Part shown: positions 21,336 through 31,859 of the stretch, in pieces
Numbering within the stretch: the stretch's first letter is position 1
Layout: each line of letters opens with the position of its first letter
Origin: Symsagittifera roscoffensis
Lineage: Eukaryota; Xenacoelomorpha; Acoela; Convolutidae
Assembly (NCBI RefSeq): GCF_963678635.1
Contig: NC_087069.1
Coordinates: forward strand, 35,009,959 to 35,073,958
DNA length: 64,000 nucleotides
Reading direction: 5' to 3'
The notes under the pieces: model-generated
Told to the model about the DNA's origin: nothing
Database searches by the model: none
What the model saw: the letters and a program-made list of their open reading frames with translations, nothing else
Position numbers and translations under genes: made by a program

Positions 21336-21529
21336 GGCTCCTTTTCCTTTTCCCCCAACCTCACATGAGCATCAATTTTATGGTGCAATGAGAGGTTTTT
21401 TAGGTAAGAAGACCAAATAAGATTGCCATAGCCTATATTGTCCATATGCCAATTTTTTTTAACAATAGGAAAATGTTAACAGGGAAATTACTAGTGAAAG
21501 TTCGCAGGTGGGGGGAAGGAAAAAGAGCT
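21336..21529 (+). mobile_element. Family-1 MITE, diverged, no TSD
   Basis: Begins GGCTCCTTTTCCTTTTCCCC and ends GGGGGGAAGGAAAAAGAGCT. Retains CATCAATTTTATGGTGCAA and GAAGACCAAATAAGATTGCC. The flanks are not duplicated, so it is an older copy. Confidence 0.75.
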
Positions 21530-21642
21530 GAATGCTTTGTTTAGAAAACATTTCTGAAGCTTTTTCTACGTTGGATATAGTTCTCGGGATTTTCATACTT
21601 ATTTAGCTTGAGCAGGTATTATTATGAGAAAGAAAACCAATT

Positions 21643-21810
21643 GACTCTTTTCAACTTTCTCCCCACATTTCAAAATTTCCATTTTTGAAATTGTCGTACG
21701 TGTTATTATGACTGAACGCGTGTTGTTACGAAGTAAGGCATGAAGAACAAATTAACAAATTAGTTTGTTCGTCATGCAAAATTTCCTTACATTTTATCAT
21801 AATGCTCGTA
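21643..21810 (+). mobile_element. Partial family-2 element
   Basis: Starts GACTCTTTTCAACTTTCTCC and continues CCCACATTTCAAAATTTCC…GTTATTATGACTGAACGCG…ACGAAGTAAGGCATGAAG. This resembles the family-2 interior. No closing end recognised. Confidence 0.45.
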
Positions 21811-21874
21811 TCAAGGCAAATCATTGAATGTTCCGACTGTGATTATGATAAAATTAATTTTCAAAACTGAAACT

Positions 21875-22269
21875 CAACCCCCACCTCACAGAAGCATCAA
21901 TTTCATGGTGTAAAGGAAGGCTCGGCTCTTTTTCCTTTTCCCCCCATCTGTAACTTTTTATAATCAAAACTACTGTTCGCATTGTCCCATTGTAGCGAAA
22001 ATTGCCATGCGATTAAATTAGGCCATGACAAACATATTTGGTCTTCATAATCAACCTTGTAAAATTGCTCGTTAGACCATAAAATTGATGCTTGTGTGAG
22101 GTGGGGAGGGGAAGGAAAAAGAGCCGAAGGCTCTATAAGGTTAGTTTCCATAGCAAATATGTTTGACGAGGCATAGTTAGCACGCATGCCATGTTTTGTT
22201 ACAATCGGAGAATGTGAACAAAAAATGACTTTTTTGAAAATTTTCAGTTGGGCTAAAGGAAAAGCAGCC
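21875..22269 (+). mobile_element. Outer family-1 MITE split by a later copy
   Basis: The left part (about 21875-21923: CCCCACCTCACAGAAGCATC…ATGGTGTAAAGGAAGGCTC) and the right part (22134-22269: …AAATATGTTTGACGAGGCAT…TTTTCAGTTGGGCTAAAGG…GCAGCC) form one family-1 copy once 21924-22133 is removed. The outer left terminus is poorly preserved. Confidence 0.65.
21924..22125 (-). mobile_element. Nested family-1 MITE with exact 8-bp TSD GAAGGCTC
   Basis: 202 bp from GGCTCTTTTTCCTTTTCCCC to GGAAGGAAAAAGAGCC, flanked by GAAGGCTC at 21916-21923 and 22126-22133. Reverse orientation. Inserted into an older family-1 copy. Confidence 0.9.
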
Positions 22270-22567
22270 GATATTTTTTGCTTCCGATTCTCAAGTTAAA
22301 CGCAAAAATTGCCCTAATCGGTAAAAGAGAAAGGGCTGTATCACCGTAACCCTTCCCATTTGTGATTTTTACCATATGAAACTTAAGCTACCATTGCCAG
22401 ATTATGTGAAAATTCGACATACAGTGATAATTAGTTCATTCCAAAAACGATTAAGATTTTTCGCATTTAAACTCCCCAGCCCAGTAGCAAAAAACAACCC
22501 CCCCCCCTAGTTTGTCAACTTTAAATTAGTTTTGAAATGATTTATAATACACTAAGGGAGGGTTATG

Positions 22568-22775
22568 GGCTCTTTTTCCTTTCCCCCCCCCCCCCACGTG
22601 CAAAATTTTACATGTAAATTTGATGACCACCTTGTCTGATTGTTATGAAAATTTACATACGGACTAATAAGGCCACGACAAACATATTTGGTCTTCATAC
22701 TCAACCTCGTAAAACCACTCGTTACACTAATAATTTGAAAATGACGTAAGGTGGGGGGGGGAAGGAAAAAGAGCC
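22568..22775 (-). mobile_element. Family-1 MITE with near-perfect 8-bp TSD
   Basis: 208 bp from GGCTCTTTTTCCTTTCCCCC to GGAAGGAAAAAGAGCC, flanked by GGGTTATG (22560-22567) and TGGTTATG (22776-22783). Interior in reverse orientation with AAGGCCACGACAAACATATT and ACCACTCGTTACACTAATAA. Confidence 0.85.
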
Positions 22776-22876
22776 TGGTTATGATGCAGAAAACATCTCA
22801 ATTGATACTCGTCTAAAAGTTGCAAATTAGAGCTAATTGCATCTGTGGTGTAGGGAAAACGATGGAAAGCAATATC

Positions 22877-23100
22877 GGCTCTTTTCCAGTTTCCCAACCC
22901 ATTCCATAAAGTTACAAAATAAAGCTGTTCAAAAACTGTTCACACGGCAGTTTGTATATAAGAAATATAGCAAAATTTTGTTCACTTGTTCACGCTGACA
23001 CGTTTTTGATGCAGTTTTCAACATGAAAAGTCATTTTAAAAAGACTTCCATAAATTAAACTTCAGAAAAAACCATAAGGGGCGAAACTGGAAAAGAGTGC
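22877..23100 (+). mobile_element. Family-2 inverted-repeat element
   Basis: Begins GGCTCTTTTCCAGTTTCCC and ends GGGGCGAAACTGGAAAAGAG. The flanks GCAATATC and GCAAAATC differ by one base, fitting an 8-bp TSD. The interior (TTCACTTGTTCACGCTGACA, GCAGTTTTCAACATGAAAAG) matches the right half of 10623-11141. The last base or two of the right end are altered. Confidence 0.75.
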
Positions 23101-23490
23101 AAAATCGTTAGGCAGTTTTTTCAACTTGAATTACGCCACGTAAAGTTTGTCGACCTCAGAACAGTAACTTTGATGGTAATATAACACAAAAACTGCGTCA
23201 GGTAGAATACATAGTATAATTTAATGTATATTCTGGAATTTAATTTTTTCGCAGAAAGTATATTAAAAAAGCACGTTATAATAACTTAAATATTGCCGGT
23301 TGGGATCAATTGAGCAATCTCCCCCCGTAATGACCAATTGAGCTATCTCCCCCAACCAAAAACGGTAAAACGCCACAAAGAGTCGTCAGGAAACGCAAGT
23401 AGATGGTTGATGTGTTCGTAGCACACAATCAATCAATTGACCGAATGAAGTTTTTTGTATATGAGTATCGATTTGACCAAAAGTTTTCAA
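23101..23490. other. AT-rich intergenic DNA, nothing recognised
   Basis: About 390 bp without a convincing open frame or repeat. A near-duplicate GAGCAATCTCCCCC / GAGCTATCTCCCCC motif occurs twice at about 23309 and 23341. Confidence 0.5.
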
Positions 23491-25460
23491 TCTTATTTTT
23501 AGGTCTACCAATTAATTTTTTGAGCCCTTCTAGAATTTTTTAATGACTTTTTTTGACCAAACATTTTTTGCGTATTTAAAGTTTTGAAAAATTATTTCAA
23601 AAAAGCCGTTTGTTGGCAATTTTTGGAAAATTTGGGTTAAAAAATTGCGTTTGATCGGCGCGCTCTCCCGCTTCAAATTTAATATATTGGCGCCAAATGC
23701 CCTTTAAGAAAGTTTTTAGTTTTGGTCGCCCTAAAATAGATGCAACGTTTCATTCAACTATGCCAACCTAAAATTAAGTTTTCAAAACTGAAAATCAAAT
23801 GTGGGGGGGGGCTGGAAAAGAGCCACTAACACCAAAGGAGAGATCCTTTTGTTGTTGAAGCGGTCAAGCCCCACAAAGAGGGGAAGAGTTAGACCTTAAA
23901 TCTGCCCGGGATAAAAAAATGATATTCAAGTTTTCCATGCTATGGGAAACGTAGGATTAGTGTTTTTAAGCAAAGTTTATTAAATTTTGTATCTTACATT
24001 TAGTGGAAGCTTAAGCTTTTATATTGTCCAGTATTGTTTACAAAAATTCTTGTTAGGTAGACCAAATTGATTTTCCTATCCTTTCTAGACTTTAAACTAC
24101 TTTTAGGTTTGCTCGACCTAAAATCGATGCAAAGTTTCATTACATTTCGAGCACCTAAAATTAGTTTTTGAAAACTGAAGTCAAATATGGCGAGGGGGGA
24201 CCCTTTGGTTGTTGAAATGATCAGATCCTGAAAAAGGGAAGGAGTTCGACCCCAATTATGTCCCCTGGATAAAAATTGGGCAAAACTTTGCATGCTATAG
24301 AAAGCGTAATATTTGTCTTTTCAGCAAAGTTTATGAAAATGTGTATCTTACATTTAGTGGAAGCGTAAACTTTTATTTTGTGCGGTATTGTTTAGAAAAA
24401 TTCTTTTTAGGTAGACCAAATTGATTTTCCTATCCTTTCTAGAACTTTAAACTATTTTAGGGTTGATCGGCCTAGTAGGGATGCAAAATTTCATTTCTAT
24501 GTGACAAGCTGAAATCAGTTATTCAAAAAAATTTCATGGATGTGGGGGGAGGGGGGGTTATGATGGAATAGAGCCGCTGATAGCAAAGAAGGGATCCTTT
24601 GGTTTTTGAGATGGTCAAGCCCTTGACGGGGGGAAGGGGTTTGACCGTAAGTCCGCCCCTGGATAAAAAATTGGTAATCCAAATTTTCATGCTATGGGAA
24701 ACGTAGGATTCGTTTTTTAGCAAAATTTTTGAAAATTTGTACTTTGTGTTTAGTGGAAGCTTGAAATTTTGATTTTATTCCTTATCGTTCATTCAAACTT
24801 TTTTAGATAGACAAAATTGATTTTTCGAGCACTCCTAGAACATTATAAAAACTTTATTTTGACCAAAGTTTTGCGTCGCAGATAAATTTTTGAAAAAAAA
24901 AGGTAAGTAACGTCGTTTTTGGGCAGTTTTTAGAAAATTTTGACCAAAGTTTGCATTTGTTCCGCGCGCGTTCCCCCTTCAAATTTAATTTTTTTTGATG
25001 CTAAAGGCGCCTTTAGAATAAATTTAGTAATGATGGGCTTAAAAGGGATGAAAATTTTCGCTACATTATGACCAGCTGAAATTAGTTTTCAAAACTGAAA
25101 ATCAAATGTGGGTGGGGGAGCTGAGAGGTAATCAGACATTATTACCAAATGAGGGACCCTTTCAGGAGGGGATCTAGGATTTTCTCCTGAGGGGGGGGGG
25201 TGGATTTTCAAAAAAAATTCAAAAACTTGACGACCTTTTTTTATAGGTCGACCAAATTGATTTCTGGAGCTCTTCTATAGCTTTTAATAGACGCTGTTTT
25301 GGCCAAATTCTCTGCGACGCAGGCAATTGTTTAAAAAAACAGGTAAAAAAAACCGTTTTTGGGCACTTTGTGGAAAATTTTGACAAAAAAAAGCATGTTT
25401 TTGGCGCGCGCTCCCCCTCAAATAATATATATTGCCGCCGAAAGCGCCTTTAGAAAATAT
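23490..25460. repeat. Tandem-like repeat with ~0.36-0.40 kb period
   Basis: Blocks recur in the same orientation. ATGCTATGGGAAACGTAGGA is near 23940 and 24690, with a variant at about 24290. GATCCTTTGGTT plus a GTTGAA-like tail occurs near 23845, 24205 and 24593. TTAGGTAGACCAAATTGATT occurs near 24052 and 24410. TTTTCAAAACTGAAAATCAAA and a G-tract precede each unit. Landmark spacing is about 356 and 397 bp. Flanking parts (23640-23720, 25300-25450) share GGCGCGCGCTCCCCC-like and GCCGAAAGCGCCTTTAGAA motifs with 63590-63670. Non-coding. Confidence 0.65.
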
Positions 25461-26030
25461 TTAGGGTCCTTCACCAAAAATAGATTTCTTAAATATATGG
25501 AAAATTTTAAAATCCTTTAATTGTAAAATTGTAAAATTCAGGAATGGCATTTTATCAACGCAGATTTTTTACTTTTAAAATAAATTTTGTCGTTTTCGGC
25601 GGAGAAAGGAATAGGAAAAAACCGGATCACTTGAATTAAGCTACATCCGCCGCACTTTATTAAACTATTCTCCGCGTTGTTTTACGAGTGATTACGACTG
25701 AATGCAAGGTATTATTCTGGAAAGAATAAATAACATATCTACTCATAATGTTTAATTAGCTTTGACAATATTTAAGTAGTTTTCGAAATTCCTATGATTA
25801 AAGTCATGTCCCGAAAAAATATGAAGACCGATTTTTCTAGAATGTTTTGAAAGGTCGACTGGATTTTTGCCTAAAAATTAGGAAAATAAGAAAAAAAATT
25901 ACAAAGTTTGATTTGCGAAAACTCGCAGGTTCATGAAGAATTAACGTAACGAGACATGAGGACCACACTAAACCCAAGTTTCGAGCCTTATGATTTATAC
26001 TACATCATTGTGCAGCCAGAAATTGTACAT

Positions 26031-26623
26031 AACAAGGCCAAAATGTGCCTTCTGTGCATTGTAGGCGGATTCCGCAACAGGCTAAAATCAGATCCGCAAC
26101 ATTCCTACTTTTCTTTGATCTTCTTCGCTGTTTTGGATTCCACAAACAAATACCTAAAAAACTGTACCGCTCAAAATCGCTGCAAAAACAGGCGAATTTG
26201 CGGAATCCGCAATCGTATTTGATGAATATAGAACAGTTTGTGGAATCCACAAACAAATAATAGGCATGTGTATAGTTAAATTGAGCTGTCGTGCAATCCG
26301 CAACTGTTAGCGTAACCAGCAAATTGTAACTGGAATCCGCAAATTGTAAGTAGATTAGCCGATTACACTTACATTTTGCGAAATCCACTTACTGTTGCGG
26401 AGTTCAGAAGAACTTGCTATATTTGTTGGTTGCGGAGACCGCGACACAACAAATCTGCAGACAAAGTTTACGTCACAGTTATTTGTGCGCGGAATCTACG
26501 GAGTTTTTTGTTATTGGAGTCCACTTACATTTTGGAACATGTTTTAAGATTAGTTTCTGGAATCCAGTAACACCCGGACACAAAATTGTGCGCCTATCGA
26601 GTGCACAGTTTGGCCTCGTAATT
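26031..26623. mobile_element. GCGGAATCCGC palindrome-rich element, copy 1
   Basis: Starts AACAAGGCCAAAATGTGC and ends GTGCACAGTTTGGCCTCGTAAT, so the termini are inverted repeats (ACGAGGCCAAACTGTGCA). The interior is peppered with the short palindrome GCGGAATCCGC and variants such as GGAATCCGCAAATTGTAA. The same element recurs at 33736-34383. No transposase; the open frames here are overlapping by-products of the palindromes. Confidence 0.75.
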
Positions 26624-27454
26624 TAGCCCAAAGTTTTTTTGTAGAAGTGCCTTTGGCGTCGATGCATTCTGATTTTAAGGAGTCCTAAAAACTTTTTGTA
26701 GTTGATTTTTTGTTACCAGTTGATTTTTTTGCTGTTATTCATAACTCTGATCCCGCACAAAAAATATCTTTGTTTTTTGAATACTCCACCTGATCAGTTT
26801 TATCCGGATAAGAAAAAACTTTCGAATGTTTTCTCGACCGTTTTGTTTCGACCAAACTGAATTTCCAAGCTCCGGGACGAAATGAGAAACAACTGCGTTT
26901 GATCTTTCTGCGTTTACTGAATAAAAAATTTCGTGCTTGCACCGCTCAACCAAAGTAAAATATTTTTGCTGAAATTTTTCCAAGATCGATTTCAACATTG
27001 ACTATTCTGTATGGTCCCTTCCCTTTTTTTCAGTAACCAAAATGAATCTCTACAAAACTAAATTTTTGAGTAACGAGGAGCAAACAACTTGAACTAAACA
27101 ATAAAATAAGTTGAATTTTGTATTCTTCCTGTTTTATGTACTTTTGAAACTTCCAGGAGTGTTTGACGTGGATAGAGTTCAAAGGGTGCATTTAATTATC
27201 CGAAAAAGAAAACCATCCAATTACAGCGAAAAAATAAGCGCAATCATCAAAAGGGTAATCGTGTTAACGGGTAATCAATTTCACGTTAAAAAGTTTGCAA
27301 TTGAAGATAAAGAACAAGTAAACTAGCTCAGAGTCAAAAAATCTGCTTAAATATATACCAATGTTCAATACCGACCAATAAAGTAATGCACGTGTCTTGT
27401 TGAGCAAAAAAAAACAACAACCACCGCAACATCGACAACTGAGCGGACATTTTA
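26624..27454. other. AT-rich DNA, nothing recognised
   Basis: About 0.8 kb with no convincing gene. It ends in an A-tract (27406-27420) before the repeats that precede the RT element. It could include that element's 5' region, but I see no defined border. Confidence 0.4.
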
Positions 27455-27730
27455 TCTCAAGCAGTGCTCGTATTTGGACCAGAGCTCGTGTTTGGAGCTG
27501 AACATGTGAGTTTGGAGCAGAGCACGTGTTACAGCTTTTTTGTGGATTGGCGCTCGTGTTGGATGCAGAGCCGGTGCTTGGAGCTCGTGTGTTTGGTACA
27601 GAGCCGGTGCTTGGAACTCGTGTTTGGAGAGGAGCTCGTTTCTGGAGCAGAGTGGCCCGTGCTGGGGAAGAGTTCGAGTTTGGGTCGAGGAACGCTGGTG
27701 TTTGCAGCGGAGTTGGCTTGCGGGGCAGTA
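27455..27730 (+). repeat. GC-richer degenerate repeats (TGGAGC / GAGCTCGTG) upstream of the RT element
   Basis: Short degenerate direct repeats built on GAGCTCGTGTTTGGAGC and CAGAGCCGGTGCTTGGA (the latter twice, near 27568 and 27600). GC content is far above the surroundings. It lies directly upstream of the first open frame of the RT element, so it may be that element's 5' untranslated or promoter array. Open frames exist on both strands, which fits repeat composition rather than coding. Confidence 0.6.
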
Positions 27731-27852
27731 TATCGTTTGTTTTACTGAGTGTGACTCCAGAGATTTCATTATCTCGGAGTTACTGCTTCTGGTTTTCTTT
27801 TCTTCGTGACACAAGAAGTTTCACTACCACGGTGGTGCTTTGATTTGATATC

Positions 27853-30720
27853 ATGAGGTGGACTCAAAGAATTATCAAACCGTCTAGTTATCTGGGGTAT
27901 AATTCTGATTCGCAGCTCAGTGTTTCCAATACCAGCGGGTTTGAAGTGGAAGACTTGTTATTATCTCAAGATAACAATGACCGCGTTAATGCTACACCGG
28001 CAAGCAATGGCCGCACAGGATTAACTCAAGCCATGCAAGACTTGCGAATAGAAAATGTGCTACCAGAAACTTACCCGAATCTTGAAAGCCATGACGAAGA
28101 CATAATGATGGAAGCATTCGGTGCGTCACTTGACAAATCAACTTGTCTTGATCATTCGACCTGGACTGAAAGATGGGTGAAAAGTGTACGGTTGCCAAAA
28201 AAACTATATATTTGCCTAATGGTAACATTGGTAGGAAGTACGTGGTTCTCCTGACACAAGAACTGAAGCTTCTTTCTACCACTGCTGATTCCACTTCAGG
28301 AAGAGTACTGGTGATGAGTCGTGTTTTGTTACAAAGTGATCCAACGATCAAAGCATCAAAAGACATTCGAACACTTATTGGACGGCGCATTGAACACTGG
28401 AGGGAAAACAAATTCGACAAGTTCTTGGCGGAAGCAGTGAGATGTGGCAAAAAGAAACAAATAAATCAATATAATTTGGATGACAAACATGTCTTGGAAG
28501 TATTTGCTTCATTAATGATGAAAAGCAAAGTGAGAAGCGATATTCGGTGGCTCTCGGAGAACACGAGTGGGGGTGTGCCTGATCCGATGTAAGAGGTGAA
28601 GAAAGGTGCGACCGTTATAGAGACTTTGAAGTCAAAGCATGCAGAGCCACACAAGTTTTAATCTCTCTTCGCGATTGCAAGTGCCGGTTTTACACGACTT
28701 TGAAGATGTTATAATCAGTTCTGCTTCCATTCAAAAGACGACATGTTCTTTGCATGGCAGTTCGGGAGCTTCGGGAACAGATTCTGAGCATTGGCAGACG
28801 GTTTTATTACGTCATGGGGCTCACAGTTTACACTTGAGAGACGAAGTTGCAACTCTCGCCACAAAATTGTGCAATCAAACTTTACCATGGTTGAAAGTGC
28901 GAGCACTGGTTTCTGGAAGATTGATTGCGCTTGATATTTGTCCTGGCGTGCGAGCTATTGTCATAGGCGAGTGTCTACGGAAAATAGTTTGCAAAAGTGT
29001 GACTGAGTTCACAAAAATTGACCTTGAAGAAACATGTTCGACTGATCAATTAGCTTGTGGGCTGAAAGCGGGCGTTGAAGGTGCAGTTCATGCGCTCTCT
29101 GATGTTTTTGATGGCAACAAGGAAGATGGCTGTGGCATGCTGTTGATGAATGCATCATTTGCTTTAAACTCGCTGAAATAGCGTAATGGAATGCTCGAAT
29201 ATTGTGGCCTAGATGTTCCAGATTTCTCTTCAATACTTACAGAGGCTTCGCGTCGCTTTTCGTTGCTGGCGCCGATGAAGTGATATACAGTAGGGAAGGA
29301 ACCACATAGGGACACCCACTGGCAATGCTTTTCTATGGTGTTTCACTTCTTACCCTGATTCGGAAGTTAAAGGATCCGAACAATGTGTTACAAAGTTGGT
29401 ATGCCGATGATTCTGCGGCCATAGCAAAACTCAAGAAATTAGAGATATGGCTCAAAAACTTGATTGAGGAAGGTCCCACCTCCGGTTAATTTCCAGAGCC
29501 TTCCAAAAGTTTTCTGGTTGTCGTCGATAAACAATATGCTGAAGAAGCGCATCACATATTTGACAAAAACTCGATTACTATAGTGGAAGGGAAGAAGTTT
29601 TTGTGCGGTTTCATTGGAGACGTAAATGAGAAGGACATCTACCTAAAAAATGAAAGAACTTGAATCGGTAGAAAAAATTGAGAAACTTTCTTTTGTGGCA
29701 AAAACAGAACCAAAATGTGCTTTATAAGGACTGACTAAAACCCTACAAGCTGAATGGAAGTTTTCCCATTGTGTTTTGGGTGGTTCTAGTCAACTTTTTC
29801 AACCGCTAGAGAACCTTCTGATGGAGAAATTCTTACCTGCGGTACTTGGAACTTCGTCAATTTCATCAATGGAGAGACGTCTCTTTTGTTTGCCAGCAAG
29901 AAAGGGTGGTCTTGGTGTGTCTAACCCAACCAGTTTCGCTGATAATTCTTACAACACGTCACCGGAAGCAGTTACGGTTCGTTATGATGCTACTGTTGAT
30001 CAGCACGGTTTTTCCCACGAAGACCACAGAAAAAAACAAACGTCTCGATCGCGGAAAAAACATCATCAAATAATGGAAGAGAAGCATGAAGAGTTGTTGG
30101 GGGAGTTATTGAATGAGCTACCAGCAGAGCAAGTTCGCGCAGTAAAAGGAATCAACGAAGAAGCTTGTCTGCCTGGCTGACAGCGTTACCGATTGCTGCA
30201 GAAAACTTTGATCTTTCGGAAGTGGAGCTTCGGGATGCATTGAGTGTCCGGTATAACAAAAACTTGATCGCTTCACCAACTTTTGTGATAGTTGCCAGTC
30301 ACCATTCACCCTACGGCATGCGTTAGCTTGCAAAATAGGTGGTCTCTTAACTTTACGGCACAATGAGATTAGGGATGCTGTAGGCGACTTAGCTTCTTTA
30401 ATGTGGAAGGATGTACAGAGCGACGCCATCTACTATCAGAACAGAAGCCCCATGAGTGTTTTGCACTCAGCAGAGGTTGATAAAAACACAAATATTCAGA
30501 AGCGTGTCAGGAAATGGAGATGTCTCTCACTCCTCTTGTCGTGTCTGTTGATGGAATGGTTGCTCCAGATTTTGCAATTTTCGTTCGGTGAATACGAGAA
30601 GCATTATCTACCAAGTGGGAGAAACCCTATTGTAAAACTATGAATTGTGTGAAGTGCCGGCTGTCTTTTGCCGTGCTCCGTGCTTCCAGTGTGTGCTTCC
30701 GAGGCGCAAGGACCAAATAG
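27853..30720 (+). pseudogene. Reverse-transcriptase retroelement, frame-broken
   Basis: A chain of plus-strand fragments reads as one RT polyprotein across at least four frame changes. N-terminal part: 27853-28254 (ends WTERWVKSVRL). Then IYLPNGNIGRKYVVLLTQE…ASVM-like region…GRRIEHWRENKFDKFL (28173-28592). Next ALVSGRLIALDICPGVRAI, CGLKAGVEGAVHAL and LLMNASFALNSLK (28639-29181). EGTT..HPLAM is near 29295. The catalytic box WYADDSAA is at 29397-29420. PARKGGLGVSNP (29890-29930), ELRDALSVRYNK (about 30225-30260), LRHNEIRDAVGD-like (about 30355-30385) and CRLSFAVLRASSVCFRG (about 30655-30705) follow. I know this layout from repeats in coral, sponge and other marine-invertebrate genomes but cannot assign its order with confidence. 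Motif A reads MNAS where a catalytic Asp is expected. No ends or LTRs found. Confidence 0.75.
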
Positions 30721-30919
30721 AGGAGTCTTGGCTCAGACCATGATTTCTTACCCTAGAGAAATGTTTACGGATGTTCTACAATGAAGAGAATTTGGCTAGC
30801 TATGTGCAGACTCTGCTAGTAATGTAAAACGTGGAACTAAACGAAACAAAATCTTGAAAAAATGAACCAAATAGATAATTGACTGATTTCAGAAAAAGCT
30901 TAAGTATTTGCATAAAAAC

Positions 30920-31120
30920 GAGGTTCAGGTTGAAAATCTGAATCGACAGCGGATGAAACTTTGTTGATAGTCGAGGAGAGGTCGTTGTTTTTATGACAAA
31001 CATTTGGATTGCATTTTGCCTTTTCAATACATCGCATCAGCAGGAATGATGAAAAATTCGAGCGTGATTGGCAGTGCTGAAATTTACAGCAATATTTTTT
31101 TTTCATCCAAACACATGAAA
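30920..31120. repeat. Direct repeat pair with 31660-31855, copy 1
   Basis: Contains TTGATAGTCGAGGAGAGGTC, GTTGTTTTTATGACAAACAT and GAGCGTGATTGGCAGTG. These recur about 0.73 kb downstream. Non-coding, function unknown. Confidence 0.65.
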
Positions 31121-31659
31121 AAAGGAAACAATAAATTTTTTATGATTTCAACACCCAAATTAGTTTAAAAGAACCAATCTAGATTCATTACGCTGCCTCG
31201 TGAAAAAAATTAATAAAAATTAATTCAAAAACAATCGCCCATAAAATTTTTAAATTAAAAACATGATAAGGATGTTGGCGATTGAATAGCATTTGCTAAA
31301 ACGATTAAGTTGAACAGTAAAAAAAACTTGTTCAAAAAGTTTGCTTTCTTGCAAATCGTTGAAAAAATGTCGAATTTTTGCTAAATAAACTGAAAATAAT
31401 AACTTTGAAGAATCTGAAAAAAGCTGATTGTCAAGTATTGCTTTTTATATTGAAAACCATCAAAGAAAAACAAAGATTTTCGATTTATAGAAATAACAAA
31501 CAAAATATTTGTCTTATGAGGAGAAAGCGAATCGAAATAAACGACAAATTTGAGTTCAAATTTATCTTCTCCTTCTTTGATGTACTTGACGCGTCAATGA
31601 GTGTTTGACGAAAAATAGTAGCCAGTACACTCACTCATGAGAATTGTAGTGCAACCTGA

Positions 31660-31855
31660 TTGAAAGCCTGAATTGACTGCAGTAGAAACTTTTTTTGATA
31701 GTCGAGAAGGCATCGTTGTTTTTATGACAAATGTTTTGGATTAAATTTTGCCTTTTTTTGCATCCCATCAGAAGGAAAGATAATTAAATTGAGCGTGATT
31801 GGCAGTGATGGAAATTATAGCAAAATTTTTTTCTTCTAAGCACATTGGTTCATAT
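31660..31855. repeat. Direct repeat pair with 30920-31120, copy 2
   Basis: Same block order as copy 1 (TTGATAGTCGAGAAGGCATC, GTTGTTTTTATGACAAATG, GAGCGTGATTGGCAGTGATG), diverged. Confidence 0.65.
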
Positions 31856-31859
31856 TTGT

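Noticed and set aside
27452-27843. Overlapping ~90-120 residue open frames on both strands upstream of the RT element
   Set aside because: They arise from GC-rich degenerate repeats with few stops. Simultaneous openness on both strands argues against coding.
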